Shown here in pieces: positions 8,330 through 16,793 of a stretch of 64,000 bases of DNA. Source of the DNA: Natronolimnobius baerhuensis (lineage in GTDB: Archaea; Halobacteriota; Halobacteria; Halobacteriales; Natrialbaceae); the NCBI RefSeq assembly GCF_002177135.1, contig NZ_MWPH01000005.1, forward strand, positions 87,267-151,266, in the 5' to 3' direction. How positions within the stretch are numbered: position 1 is the first letter of the stretch; every line of letters starts with the position of its first letter. Both the position numbers and the translations under genes were made by a program. The notes beneath the pieces were generated by a model. That model saw nothing but the letters and a program-made list of their open reading frames with translations. It did not search any database and was not told where the DNA came from.

Positions 8330-8989
8330 TTGAGTCTACGTAAGTTAGCCAACGACGTTCGGAATCATCACGAAAATCACGGAAGCCTTGAGGATCAGAT
8401 CACGGTTCTCGCCCTACACCACTGGGTTCAAACCCGGCCAAGACCGGAAGGCCCGTTCCTAACAAAAAGGGAGATGAGTGAGCTCCTTGAGGATTTAGGG
8501 TTAGAACTGGACTGTAACTTAGATGTTGCAGTTGGTAACCTTGAGGAGTTCGGAGCCATGGACGGGTTCCGACCAGAAGACAACCCCGATTGGTACACGA
8601 TTCGCCAACGCGATGGCGAATTCGTGATGGGGGAAGAAGACTTCCCCGAAGCAGTTGATGAAGAGATAAGGAGAGCACTCAGTCACATCGACTCACTGAG
8701 TGCTCGTGTAGCGATCGCTGATGGAGGAGAAGGGCCAAAACTTAACGACGATGGTCAAACTCTACGAGAAGAGGTTGCAGAGGAGATCGGCGTCGATGCA
8801 GATGAGTTGGAGTCCTACCTCCACGATGGTGGTGCTAACGAACGACGAGGCAAACTCGATGAAGTCGTGGAGGCTGTAGAAGGCAGTGAGACCTTCGAAA
8901 AGCCAGACAGTTACGACAAAATCGAGTGGATCCCCAGTGCAGTTCGGCATCATCTTACTGAAGGAGTGATCGAAAGCTACGATCTCTGA
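8330..8989 (+). CDS. Haloarchaeal hypothetical protein
   Basis: 219 residues with a TTG start at 8330 (first residues SLRKLANDVRNHHENHG); no in-frame ATG fits better. The N-terminal 100 residues look helical and winged-helix-like (FLTKREMSELLEDLGLEL...VAVGNLEEFGAM). The C-terminal part is strongly acidic, with an EEIGVDADELESYLHDG segment. No family recognised. Codon use and acidity fit a real haloarchaeal gene. It is monocistronic, with the non-coding stretch 7654-8329 upstream. Confidence 0.72.
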   Translation: MSLRKLANDVRNHHENHGSLEDQITVLALHHWVQTRPRPEGPFLTKREMSELLEDLGLELDCNLDVAVGNLEEFGAMDGFRPEDNPDWYTIRQRDGEFVMGEEDFPEAVDEEIRRALSHIDSLSARVAIADGGEGPKLNDDGQTLREEVAEEIGVDADELESYLHDGGANERRGKLDEVVEAVEGSETFEKPDSYDKIEWIPSAVRHHLTEGVIESYDL

Positions 8990-9071
8990 ATTAGACTATT
9001 TCCCGAAAGGGAAATATTGCGGAATCGTAATTGAAGGGGCGATGGTTAGTTTGCCCTTTGGCCTTAGCCAC

Positions 9072-9482
9072 TTACTCAAAATCTTCTTTGGTGATGGGTT
9101 CGCCCTTTGCAAAACGCTTCCATGCACCAGGGTTTTGAATAGCCATTATATCGGATGAACTGATGCCCATTGCTCCAGCAAAGAAGGTTAGGAACGGAAG
9201 AAGGGGGAGAAGAGAACTAGGATCAGAAGCAGCCAATATTGTAAAAAGCATGAATGGGAATATAAGCACACTACCACCAGTCATTTTCACTTGCATGTCT
9301 GACATTCGGTCTGGACAATCGAATGCTACCCGAGTAGGTGCCTTAAACCACCATCCTTGAAGTCGTGGTCTTGCCCCCGAGATATAACCAATAAGATAGT
9401 GGCACAACTCGTGTGCCCAGAGTCCGAGCCAACCTAAGAATAGTCCAGTGAAGACTAACAAAGGCAATTCTATCAATGTCAT
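9072..9482 (-). CDS. Small membrane protein with HELCH motif (M50-like minimal peptidase?)
   Basis: 136 residues. A first hydrophobic segment (about 5-22) runs directly into WAHELCHYLIGY, placing HELCH at 24-28 at the membrane edge. Two more hydrophobic segments follow at about 69-85 and 89-110. HExxH at the end of the first transmembrane helix is typical of site-2 (M50) proteases and of YwhC/Rv1735c-like relatives, but the usual second motif (NxxPxxxLDG or similar) is not obvious. Hence this is either a minimal or inactive relative or a zinc-binding membrane protein. The ATG at 9482 gives a sensible N terminus. It stands alone. Confidence 0.6.
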   Translation of the reverse strand: MTLIELPLLVFTGLFLGWLGLWAHELCHYLIGYISGARPRLQGWWFKAPTRVAFDCPDRMSDMQVKMTGGSVLIFPFMLFTILAASDPSSLLPLLPFLTFFAGAMGISSSDIMAIQNPGAWKRFAKGEPITKEDFE

Positions 9483-9654
9483 GACTTACACTACTGAAAA
9501 CATAACTAAATCCCTACCGACTACCCCTGTTTCATGTGCTTCAACTGGATATCCGCTGTGCGGAGGCGGGGCGGGGGCGGTGTATTTTTTCGGCTTTGTC
9601 CCCTTGGGGACAGTGCGAAGGCAGAACGGTTGATTTGGACTTTTGAATACCCAG

Positions 9655-9777
9655 TCACCCTTCAGCAACGACAATCTCATGAGCGTCTTCGGCTTCCTCG
9701 TTATCCTCGAGAGCCAGGATTGCTTCTCTGACCTCTTCGGGAGTGGCTTCTTTCATTCCCGTTTCACTATCTAACAT
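9655..9777 (-). CDS. 40-residue acidic small protein
   Basis: The minus-strand frame from the ATG at 9777 to the TGA at 9655 encodes an acidic peptide with a PEEVREAILALEDNEEAED core. Haloarchaeal acidity and a clean start and stop favour a real small gene, but no family is recognised. The 276 bases between it and the gene at 10054 carry a second copy of the 14-base string TTCAACTGGATATC (9881-9894; the other is at 9539-9552). Confidence 0.4.
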   Translation of the reverse strand: MLDSETGMKEATPEEVREAILALEDNEEAEDAHEIVVAEG

Positions 9778-10053
9778 GGTGTTGACGCACCATCAATAAT
9801 ATCTCCACCAGATTCTGGGTCAGAAAATCCGATTCCACTATTATAGGCTAGACCGTTGTTGGCGGCCTCATTTCTCGTAGTTCAACTGGATATCAGCGGA
9901 GTAGGGGCACTGTTGACTTTGTGTTGCCAGATACACTTTGCCAGTTCAGTCTCGAGGCCGCGGTCAGCTTTCGCACCATCATGATTGCTGTGTTTGGGGA
10001 GTAGAATTAAGCAATAGCACACCGAACCGACTAGTATTAGGTGATCAGACAGA

Positions 10054-10335
10054 ATGTCCCTGGCTACTGATCCTCGCCCGCCGTTGCCTGAGTGGGTCTT
10101 GGAGGCATACGATGTCCTCACCGACGCGATCACCCGGCAAGGGCATGATAAATCCAATTGTCAGGTTCCGTCACTCCATCGCGAGGACGCCATATCGGTG
10201 TTACTGTCCACCAACGAGTTAAATCTCGAGCAGAGCGATGTTGAGTACGCAGTGAGACGCCTGATTGAGCGTGGGTATCTCTACGAAGTGGACATGGAAC
10301 TTCGGATCACCACCATTTCTGAAGACGAAATCTGA
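10054..10335 (+). CDS. Small helical protein, probable winged helix
   Basis: 93 residues beginning SLATDPRPPLPEWVLEAYDV. It has a helix-rich pattern (REDAISVLLS...DVEYAVRRLIERGYLYEVDMELRI, about 45-88) that ends in a beta hairpin like a winged-helix wing. It precedes the PadR-family gene by about 100 bases in the same direction. A DNA-binding role is likely but unproven. Confidence 0.7.
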   Translation: MSLATDPRPPLPEWVLEAYDVLTDAITRQGHDKSNCQVPSLHREDAISVLLSTNELNLEQSDVEYAVRRLIERGYLYEVDMELRITTISEDEI

Positions 10336-10433
10336 GTTTTGGATAGTATTCTCATTGAAGAGCCTGAACCACTGACTACTGGCCTGTATCACTTTTCATT
10401 AATTACTTAGTCTCCGATAGATAAGTCATCAGT

Positions 10434-10724
10434 ATGTACGACCTCACAGGCTTCCAGCGCGACCTCTTGTACACTGTTGCCGGCCAGGACAACCCGCACG
10501 GGCTCGCGATCAAAGACGAACTTGAGGACTACTATGAAAAGGAGATTCACCACGGACGGTTGTACCCGAACCTCGATACAATCGTCGACAAAGGCCTCGT
10601 CGAGAAGGGACAGGAAGACCGTCGGACGAACTTCTACACGCTGACTAAGCGTGGGCAGCGCGAGATCGAAGCCCGCCGTGAGTGGGAAGACCAATACGTC
10701 GACGAACTCCTCGAGAGCGAATAA
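10434..10724 (+). CDS. PadR-family transcriptional regulator
   Basis: 96 residues spanning the whole PadR winged-helix domain: LTGFQRDLLYTVAG, HGLAIKDELEDYY, HHGRLYPNLDTIVDKGLVEKG, then the wing DRRTNFYTLTKRGQREIEARR. PadR proteins are usually dimeric repressors responding to small ligands. A second complete PadR gene (51159-51431) and a PadR C-terminal fragment (51611-51670) are in the window. A TATA-like TTCATTAATTACTTAG lies 30-50 bases upstream of the ATG at 10434. Confidence 0.9.
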   Translation: MYDLTGFQRDLLYTVAGQDNPHGLAIKDELEDYYEKEIHHGRLYPNLDTIVDKGLVEKGQEDRRTNFYTLTKRGQREIEARREWEDQYVDELLESE

Positions 10725-10797
10725 CGCGCTTTTCGGATTTACTCTCCCAGAATATTTAGCTCGTCTTTCTTATACCAAGTGTGTTAAAAATAATAGT

Positions 10798-11847
10798 GTG
10801 AACGATAGATCCTCTCCGGAACACGGTCGACACGGTCTGGATCGTCGAGCATTCCTTGCTGCCAGTGCTGTGAGTACAGTCGCAGTCACGGGGTGTTTGG
10901 GTTCTGACGATGGTGTCGAGGAAATTGAAGACTGGCACGACCTCAATGCCGTCCGCGACGAGGACCCTGACATCGATAAATACGTTCTGATCACCAACCT
11001 TGATGAGGCAACCGCGGGCTACGACGAACACGTCGGCAATTCTGATGGGGGCTGGCTCTCGATCGGGAACCGGCCGTCCGGCAATGCTACGTCGGCATTT
11101 AACCGCACGTTTGACGGAAACGGCCACGAAATTGCTGACCTGAAGATTGACCGCCGGTGGACATCGCATGTAGGGATGGGGCTCTTCAGTTGGAATATGG
11201 GGACAATCAAGAATATCACAGTCACCAACGCCGATATTACAGGCCAGCGTAATGTCGGCGGCCTCGTCGGGAGGAACGAGGAGGGAGAAGTGTTGGAGTC
11301 ATCTGTGTGTGAAGCCGATATCACGGGTGAGCGTAATGTTGGCGGCCTAGTTGGGGAGAACAGAGACGGAGAAGTGTTGGAGTCGTTTACGTGTGCGGCC
11401 GATATCACTGGTGAGACCTCGGTCGGCGGTTTCGTCGGGCGGAACACCGGTGAGGTGTTGGAATCGTGGGCTGGTGGTGAGGTGACTGGTGAAGACCAGG
11501 TCGGCGGTTTCGTTGGAGCGAACGCCGGAGGCGAGGTGGTGAGATCGTGGGCTGCCGTCGATGTGATTGGCGACGATACTATTGGCGGATTCGTCGGGGA
11601 GCAAGACGCTGTGGTATCTGCGGGCTACTGGGACACCGAGGCGACGGGTCAGACGGACGGAGTCGGAGACGGCGAGAGCGACCGAAATGTGGTTGGGCTG
11701 TCAACCGACGAGATGCAAGGTGAGAGGGCTGCGGAGAACATGAACGCGCTAGATTTTGAGGAAACGTGGGTCACCCAAGCTGATCCCGATGGCTTCCCAG
11801 TGTTGCAGTGGCTCAACGACGATAACGGGAAGACGGACGCTACGTGA
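10798..11847 (+). CDS. Tat-exported lipoprotein with GLUG repeats
   Basis: 349 residues from the GTG at 10798. The signal peptide has the twin arginine of DRRAFLAASA (RR at 16-17) and a lipobox ending VAVTGC (Cys33), so it is exported by Tat and lipid-anchored on the outer face of the membrane, a common haloarchaeal route. From about residue 140 to 270 there are repeats of VGGLVGRN/VGGFVGxN units separated by VLES(S/W/F) strands, typical of the GLUG motif in surface adhesins. It ends with a FPVLQWLND segment seen in similar proteins. Probable role: cell-surface attachment or binding. Confidence 0.85.
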   Translation: MNDRSSPEHGRHGLDRRAFLAASAVSTVAVTGCLGSDDGVEEIEDWHDLNAVRDEDPDIDKYVLITNLDEATAGYDEHVGNSDGGWLSIGNRPSGNATSAFNRTFDGNGHEIADLKIDRRWTSHVGMGLFSWNMGTIKNITVTNADITGQRNVGGLVGRNEEGEVLESSVCEADITGERNVGGLVGENRDGEVLESFTCAADITGETSVGGFVGRNTGEVLESWAGGEVTGEDQVGGFVGANAGGEVVRSWAAVDVIGDDTIGGFVGEQDAVVSAGYWDTEATGQTDGVGDGESDRNVVGLSTDEMQGERAAENMNALDFEETWVTQADPDGFPVLQWLNDDNGKTDAT

Positions 11848-11887
11848 GTCACGCTGACTGCCCCAGTGAACTACCCCTTCCTACTCA

Positions 11888-11977
11888 CCAGCAAAAGCTG
11901 GCTCCTTGAGGCAGGGGCTTCCTGCTTCAACGACGTTGTCAGACTACGTCTGACAGCCTGTCGAGGTTCCCTCGACA
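11888..11977. ncRNA. Tandem hairpins, probable IS200/IS605-type end remnant
   Basis: Four short hairpins follow one another: CCAGC-AAAA-GCTGG (11888-11901), GCAGG-GGCTT-CCTGC (11911-11925), GTCAGAC-TAC-GTCTGAC (11938-11954) and TGTCGAGG-TTC-CCTCGACA (11959-11977). The GAGGCAGGGGCTTCCTGC part resembles ends of haloarchaeal IS1341/IS605-type elements as I remember them, where such hairpins form the terminal or guide-RNA structure. No TnpA or TnpB gene is present. Confidence 0.4.
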
Positions 11978-12047
11978 AACGCGATTTGCAGACACCGACT
12001 CTCGAGCAGTGGATTTGAGCCGAACTCAACCGTCATCACACCGCTTT

Positions 12048-12983
12048 CTATCTCTCGAGGATCTCAAGAAGCGCATCTCTGTGCGCTCGGATCGTTTTCG
12101 GAGACGTGCTCGAGACTGCGGCGAGTTCCTGTTGTGTGACCAGCCAGCCACGTTCTTGGCCCGCTCTGTACAGACAGGCCGCAGCGAATCCCTGTGGGTG
12201 ACGGCCAGTCGTGATTCGGGCCTCCGTTCCAAGTGCCGCCAACTCGAGTGCTCGATGCTGGACGTCGTTTGGAACGCCCAGTTCGCTTGCGAGTCGTGGG
12301 AGAACAGCCCGAGGTTGGGGAACGACAGTCGGCAGTTCCAATTCGGTGTTCATCGCCGTATACGCACACTCGAGGCGAGACTGTGAACACGCCGCCACGT
12401 GACTGATCTCCTCGAGGGTTCGTCCGAATCCGTTACACCGACAGACTGCGTAGACGCTTGCTGCTGCGATACCCTCGAGTGATCGTCCATGACAGAGGTC
12501 TCGGTTCTGGGCTTGTCGAAAAAGTGCACACGCCTGCTCACGAAGAGTGTCTGCTAACCCGAGCGCACCGATGATGCGACGAACTTCTCCAAGCCCAGTT
12601 GCAAGATTCCGCTCGCGTTTCGAGCGCCACTGACTCCGCCGGTGTTCCCGCCGCATGCGGGCGAGTTGGCGTCGTTTCTCGCCCGAAATCTCGTTCCCGT
12701 ATCCATCCCTGTTCCAGCCAATCTCGGTTGATAGCCCTCGGTCGTGTCTCCGCTCTGTAAGCGCAGCACCAGTTCGGCGCCGACTCGAGTTCGCATCTGA
12801 GGCGAACCACTCCGGACCACGGTCAAGTTTGTCTTCGTCGACGATCAAGCCACATGTTCGACAGCGCGTTTCGCGATCCGCTGTGACAAGTTGTCCACGA
12901 CACTCTGGACATGACAATTCTGGTTGCGACTCTTGCGTTGTCTCTCGGGCGATGCGACTGCTGGATGTCTTGTTTGTAGCCAT
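12048..12983 (-). CDS. tfb: Transcription initiation factor TFB (TFIIB family)
   Basis: 311 residues from the ATG at 12983. Recruits RNA polymerase to TBP-bound promoters. Zinc ribbon: Cys25, Cys28, Cys41, Cys44 (SCPEC...CRTC). The B-reader segment is RGPEWF just after it. Two cyclin-like repeats occupy about 110-200 and 205-300 (GRSLEGIAAASVYAVCRCNG; TGRHPQGFAAACLYRAGQERG). Haloarchaea use many TFB paralogues for different promoter sets; this one is probably an accessory, replicon-specific factor. A C4/G4 leader hairpin (13013-13040) lies about 30 bases upstream of the start. Confidence 0.95.
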   Translation of the reverse strand: MATNKTSSSRIARETTQESQPELSCPECRGQLVTADRETRCRTCGLIVDEDKLDRGPEWFASDANSSRRRTGAALTERRHDRGLSTEIGWNRDGYGNEISGEKRRQLARMRREHRRSQWRSKRERNLATGLGEVRRIIGALGLADTLREQACALFRQAQNRDLCHGRSLEGIAAASVYAVCRCNGFGRTLEEISHVAACSQSRLECAYTAMNTELELPTVVPQPRAVLPRLASELGVPNDVQHRALELAALGTEARITTGRHPQGFAAACLYRAGQERGWLVTQQELAAVSSTSPKTIRAHRDALLEILER

Positions 12984-13012
12984 CTTAATTCTGACGAGGC
13001 AATGATTTGATT

Positions 13013-13040
13013 CCCCGTCGCCCCTCCTGGGGGTCACAAA
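13013..13040 (-). promoter_or_regulatory. C4-loop-G4-spacer-G4 leader hairpin, copy 2
   Basis: The minus strand reads TTTTGTGA, CCCC, CAGGA, GGGG, CGAC, GGGG. It is upstream of the TFB gene, with the same architecture as copies at 7043, 41805 and 49026. Confidence 0.5.
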
Positions 13041-13069
13041 ACTCTCGAAGTTGGTTCGAGAATCTGCTC

Positions 13070-13633
13070 TCAGCGATGGAATGTTCCATCTGGACCTGGA
13101 ACAAGTCCAGTCCGAATCTCGAGGTCAACACGGCGCAGATGCTTACAGCCGCCGTCTGGCTGGCGCTGTTCGAAATCAGGGCAGGTACACGTCCCGTTCT
13201 CGACGTCGACGATGTAGGTACTCTCGCTCTCACTGACGACCTCGTACACGGGTCCTGGTTTGACGAATTGGACGTCGATCTGTTCGGTGAGCGCACGACG
13301 AGTTCGTGGCTCGTCGATTGAGTAGCCACCAGCCTCGAGGGGAGTTGCTGGCTGCGGTTCTTCACAAGGGGTTGTAAATTCCTCGCGACGGTTGCGCTCG
13401 TGGCCACAGTTCTTGCAGCGCCAGTAGCGGGTCCGATACTCGTAGCTGTCTGTGAGGTCGATGTTGTAAGGTGACGGGGCCTTTCCAGGGAGCCACTCAT
13501 CGATTGCGACGAGTTCGTGTCCGTGTAGACGTGCAATATCGCCTGGATAGCTTTGGGAACGGCCGGTCGAAAATTCGTCATCAGTCGACCGTTCTCGATG
13601 CGTCTCGCTGTGGATTGGTTGGTCAGTACTCAT
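13070..13633 (-). CDS. SWIM zinc-finger protein
   Basis: 187 residues. The C-terminal SWIM motif is CTCPDF (Cys149, Cys151) followed by GGCKHL (Cys163, His165), the CxC...CxH zinc site used in DNA or protein binding. An additional zinc-ribbon-like pair, WRCKNCGHER (Cys73, Cys76), lies in the middle. SWIM proteins of this size are common near haloarchaeal transposons and plasmid genes; their role is unknown. It ends about 85 bases upstream of the TFB start, in the same direction. Confidence 0.85.
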   Translation of the reverse strand: MSTDQPIHSETHRERSTDDEFSTGRSQSYPGDIARLHGHELVAIDEWLPGKAPSPYNIDLTDSYEYRTRYWRCKNCGHERNRREEFTTPCEEPQPATPLEAGGYSIDEPRTRRALTEQIDVQFVKPGPVYEVVSESESTYIVDVENGTCTCPDFEQRQPDGGCKHLRRVDLEIRTGLVPGPDGTFHR

Positions 13634-13938
13634 CAGTAATCTCGAGGTGCACTACATTGCGCCTCACGCCTGTTGGCGCACAAAAATGGCTTATAGCGCC
13701 TGCCGTCGAGATCCAGTTATGAAATGAGTAGACCTTTTCTGAGTGGATAAAATCACTTGATGAAATTTATGATGCAAAACACACAGGATACTGACACTGA
13801 AAACCACTGTGAACTAACTTGAGAAACGCTTGAATAGGTGCGCCGGTCGACCTTTTGATCAACCAAGTAAACTCTCCTCCTCAAGCTCTGACAAATATAT
13901 TACGGGACCAACTCACTACCCATATGTACCTGCATTAC
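13634..13938. other. Intergenic region left of the IS4-type element
   Basis: No gene recognised. It ends in the left copy of the 11-bp target duplication (13928-13938). Confidence 0.45.
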
Positions 13939-15340
13939 TATTCGTCTTTAGCTAAGACTCACACCTCGGTTGCGTAGCGGTAGCGAGCGTCTCTTGTAAC
14001 ACTGGCCGTTGCTGGTGGATCTTCTGTGCGTCGTCAATCAGTCGGTCGAGCAGCGGTGGCGGCGAGTAGCCGAGGTATTCACTGAGTTCATGGAGGATGA
14101 GCTGGGCGTGCGACCGAAAGGTCGCCGCCCAGCGTTCCGGTGGAAACACGATCTCATCGTCCGCCTGTTCGCTGACCAGATCGAGCAACTCACGACTCAC
14201 GAGCAGTGACAGCAACGCCGCGTACAGCAGAATTTCGACAACATGCTCCTTCGTCGTGTCAAACTCGTCCAGTTCGTACTGCGTCTTCAACTCCCGAAAC
14301 AGCAACTCTACTTCCCATCGACAGCGATAGATCGTCCCTAGATCCGACGGCAGGAACTCTTCTCTCGGCAGATTCGTGATATACAGGTGGTAGTCGTCGG
14401 CGTCCTCCTTGCGGACGCCGATGACGCGAAACCGCTTCGTATCGCGTGATTACGTTCCTCCGTACGGTCTTCGGTCGAACTTGGCTTCGACTTCCACGTC
14501 GATGTACTCGCGGTGCAGATCATCCACAACATCGTGAATCTGCTCCCTTTCCAAGGGAATGGCGCGCTCGCGCCATTCCCGTAATTCCTCCGTTACAACC
14601 GGGTTTGCGCTCTTTTTCAGCCGACTCACGAAGTAGCCGTCGTTCTCATCGATCAACGCGAAACGGCGGTACTTGAAGTAGGCTCGGTCGAACAGAACGA
14701 GCCGATCTTCGAGCCACGATCCTGTGTTAAACAACGTGCTGTCGTGCGTTTTCTCGTCAGTCGCGTCGAGTCGTTCTATCGTCTGCTCGGTGGCATTGAG
14801 GAGCAGGCTGGAGCGAAGCTCCACCTGCTCCTCCTTGCGAGATTTGTGCTCATCGGCGAGGAACTCGTGTAACCGCAATACCGTTCCATCAGTGATCATC
14901 ACTCCCTGAATCGGTTGATATCGGCGTCAACAGTGTCAGGGACAGCGACCTCGTCGAGCACGGTCTCGACGAGGTCGCGGAAGTACTCTGCAAGAGACGG
15001 CGTCAATCGGTGATAGAAGCCGCCGGTAGAGATCGTCTCGTCGGCTGTCGAGTTGTAACTGCGTCTGAAACCAGCGAGTGTTCGGCTTTCGCCTGCGGCG
15101 AAGCCGAACACGAATGCCCAGACGAAGGCAGGCATCTGGAGCCTGCGGTCGCGTTCGACCACGCCGAGGAACTCGGCGTGGTCTTCGAGGAACTCAGAGG
15201 GAAACAATGTAGTGAGCCGACGCATAATCCGAGATGAGGAGGCTTCGTTGTGCACACTCGTCGCCTCCTCATTCCTCTCGAAAAGATGCCTCGATAAGTC
15301 GCCGCTGTCACGTGGTTTCTCGCTTAGCTAAAGACAGATA
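13939..15340. mobile_element. ISH8-like IS4-family insertion sequence, 1402 bp
   Basis: Imperfect 18-bp terminal inverted repeats, TATTCGTCTTTAGCTAAG on the left and TATCTGTCTTTAGCTAAG (complement of the right end), match at 16 positions. The 11-bp direct repeat ACCTGCATTAC flanks both sides (13928-13938 and 15341-15351). A length of 1402 bp with a 10-11 bp duplication fits ISH8 of the IS4 family. The element is complete in length but its transposase is dead. It inserted into an older IS6-type transposase remnant, whose C-terminal codons continue at 15341. Confidence 0.88.
13952..15255 (-). pseudogene. ISH8-like transposase, frameshifted and with a nonsense codon
   Basis: The DDE transposase of the IS element is read in three pieces. 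Residues up to INRFRE (ending 14899) are followed by MITDGTVLRLHEFL in another frame; a single missing base near 14903 explains the shift. Further on, FDRRPYGGT is followed by TAA at about 14450 and then SRDTKRFRVIGVR in the same frame, where a Gln codon (CAA) is expected. The C-terminal RCRWEVELLFRELK segment, with the catalytic Glu of the YREK-like region, is intact. It cannot make full-length transposase without suppression. Confidence 0.88.
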
Positions 15341-15412
15341 ACCTGCATTACTATAACCGTCAGAGGTTGCATCAATCGCTCAATGGACGAACGCCAGTTG
15401 AGGATGTACTAG
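15341..15412 (+). pseudogene. C-terminal stub of an IS6-type transposase
   Basis: It reads LHYYNRQRLHQSLNG then RTPVEDVLD, nearly identical to the end of the remnant at 21640-21907 (HYYNRQRPHQSLGGRTPTEEVLN). It is only the last ~24 codons and was split by the ISH8-like insertion. Confidence 0.75.
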
Positions 15413-15431
15413 ACAGTTCGTCTAATCTTTG

Positions 15432-15674
15432 TCATACTTTTTGAGATCCGTCTATCGGTGGTCGTAGATCCCGCCAGCGAAAATCGGCTTCTTCACCTGA
15501 ATCAAGAGCCACGCGATACAGATATGAATCACGCGTATCGTTGGTGATTGAATCAGCTTCATCAATTAGTACTTCGATGATCTGTCCGTGTTTTCCATGA
15601 TACTGTTTGTGATCTGGATCGATTTCCTCAGGGATATCAATTCGAACGCGATCACCTGTCGAGAATCGTTGCAT
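15432..15674 (-). CDS. SH3-like small protein, DUF8139-type
   Basis: 80 residues from the ATG at 15674, beginning MQRFSTGDRVRIDIPEE. The pattern GDRVRIDIP...HGKHGQIIEV...LYRVALDSGEEADFRWRDLRPP is a KOW/SH3-like beta barrel found as a stand-alone protein in many haloarchaea (I recall it as DUF8139). Function unknown; possibly nucleic-acid or ribosome associated. Confidence 0.82.
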   Translation of the reverse strand: MQRFSTGDRVRIDIPEEIDPDHKQYHGKHGQIIEVLIDEADSITNDTRDSYLYRVALDSGEEADFRWRDLRPPIDGSQKV

Positions 15675-15924
15675 GATCAAGCAAACGATACCGGATGCAA
15701 TCATAATTTTGGATGCGTACTGTCGCATATACATTGTTTCAGCGGTTCGAGAACCCCTATACCACACAAGTGTTATACTATTCTACGTAAATAACATCGT
15801 AAATTCTATTTGGTAATATACTTGCCGAATATAATTTAATATTATATATAATTGGACTAATATACAATCAAGGCGTTAATCGATGGACAATGGTTTTATG
15901 TAATCTGAATATATAGAAAATGCT

Positions 15925-16593
15925 ATGTGCCCACGTTATGACCCGAAGGCTTCTGATTCACCCCACATTGGTGGAGTGCAACCTACCTGGGGAGACCTTG
16001 CTTACGCTTGCGAACTCATCAAACCTTACCATCAAATGCCTGATCGACCTGCTGCAGATATCAAGAGCGAACTTGCGGATCGGGGAAAAGAAACAAAAGT
16101 TGATCAGCAGCATCGGTTTCTCGAATTGCTTGGCATTTTGGATGCTGAAGAGGGGCTATTACCATCTGGAATTTGGTTGGCTGAACACTTCGAGACTCCT
16201 AATCAGACAACTCTCTCTTCGGGTATCCAGTTAGATGTTAAATTGAGTCTTTCTCCTGAGGAGCAAGGTATCTGGAAGACAGTACTGTTCGAACAAAACT
16301 GGCTACCCATGATAGCTATAATTAACCAACTTGCGACAACAAGGACAGAAGCAACTGAAACTGAGAGTCGTGCCGAAGCGTTCAGAGACCGCGTTGAGCA
16401 CCTCGATTCTTACCAGCCAGTCAATTCGATCAACTCATGGCGAAAAAAGGTTCAGGCACATCTAGACTGGGTTGATTACTTAGGGTATGCCGAAGAAAAT
16501 GCTCAGGGTTCTATTGTTCTCAAAGATTCTGGTCGTAAACTCCATCAGCGACTACGAGTTCAGTACCACCCTGAGTGGCCACCAAACAGATAA
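15925..16593 (+). CDS. Hypothetical protein upstream of DNA methyltransferase
   Basis: 222 residues, ATG at 15925. Two helical, winged-helix-like halves are visible: DIKSELADRGKETKVDQQHRFLELLGILDAEEG near 48-80, and INSWRKKVQAHLDWVDYLGYAEE near 170-193. Such duplicated winged helices are common in DNA-binding accessory proteins of defence loci. It is 200 bases upstream of the methyltransferase gene in the same direction. The region is AT-richer than its surroundings, suggesting recent acquisition. No family is recognised. Confidence 0.65.
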   Translation: MCPRYDPKASDSPHIGGVQPTWGDLAYACELIKPYHQMPDRPAADIKSELADRGKETKVDQQHRFLELLGILDAEEGLLPSGIWLAEHFETPNQTTLSSGIQLDVKLSLSPEEQGIWKTVLFEQNWLPMIAIINQLATTRTEATETESRAEAFRDRVEHLDSYQPVNSINSWRKKVQAHLDWVDYLGYAEENAQGSIVLKDSGRKLHQRLRVQYHPEWPPNR

Positions 16594-16793
16594 TTGCCAA
16601 CATTTTCTGTTTGAGCTACCGGAAAACTCTCTTAACAGATTTCGAGATTGGCTAAGCTGCGTTTGGACAGGTCGCTTGACATACGCTTATTGACTATTTA
16701 TTGTGAATGTTTTTACTAGTCTAAGTATGAGCGACCACTGAATAACAAGATACAGATAGCATTGGCGAGGACCGGATAATAGACCTAAACTAC

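Noticed and set aside
9539..9894. Direct repeat TTCAACTGGATATC as transposon ends
   Set aside because: Only 14 bases match and no transposase or other repeat lies between them; recorded but not interpreted.
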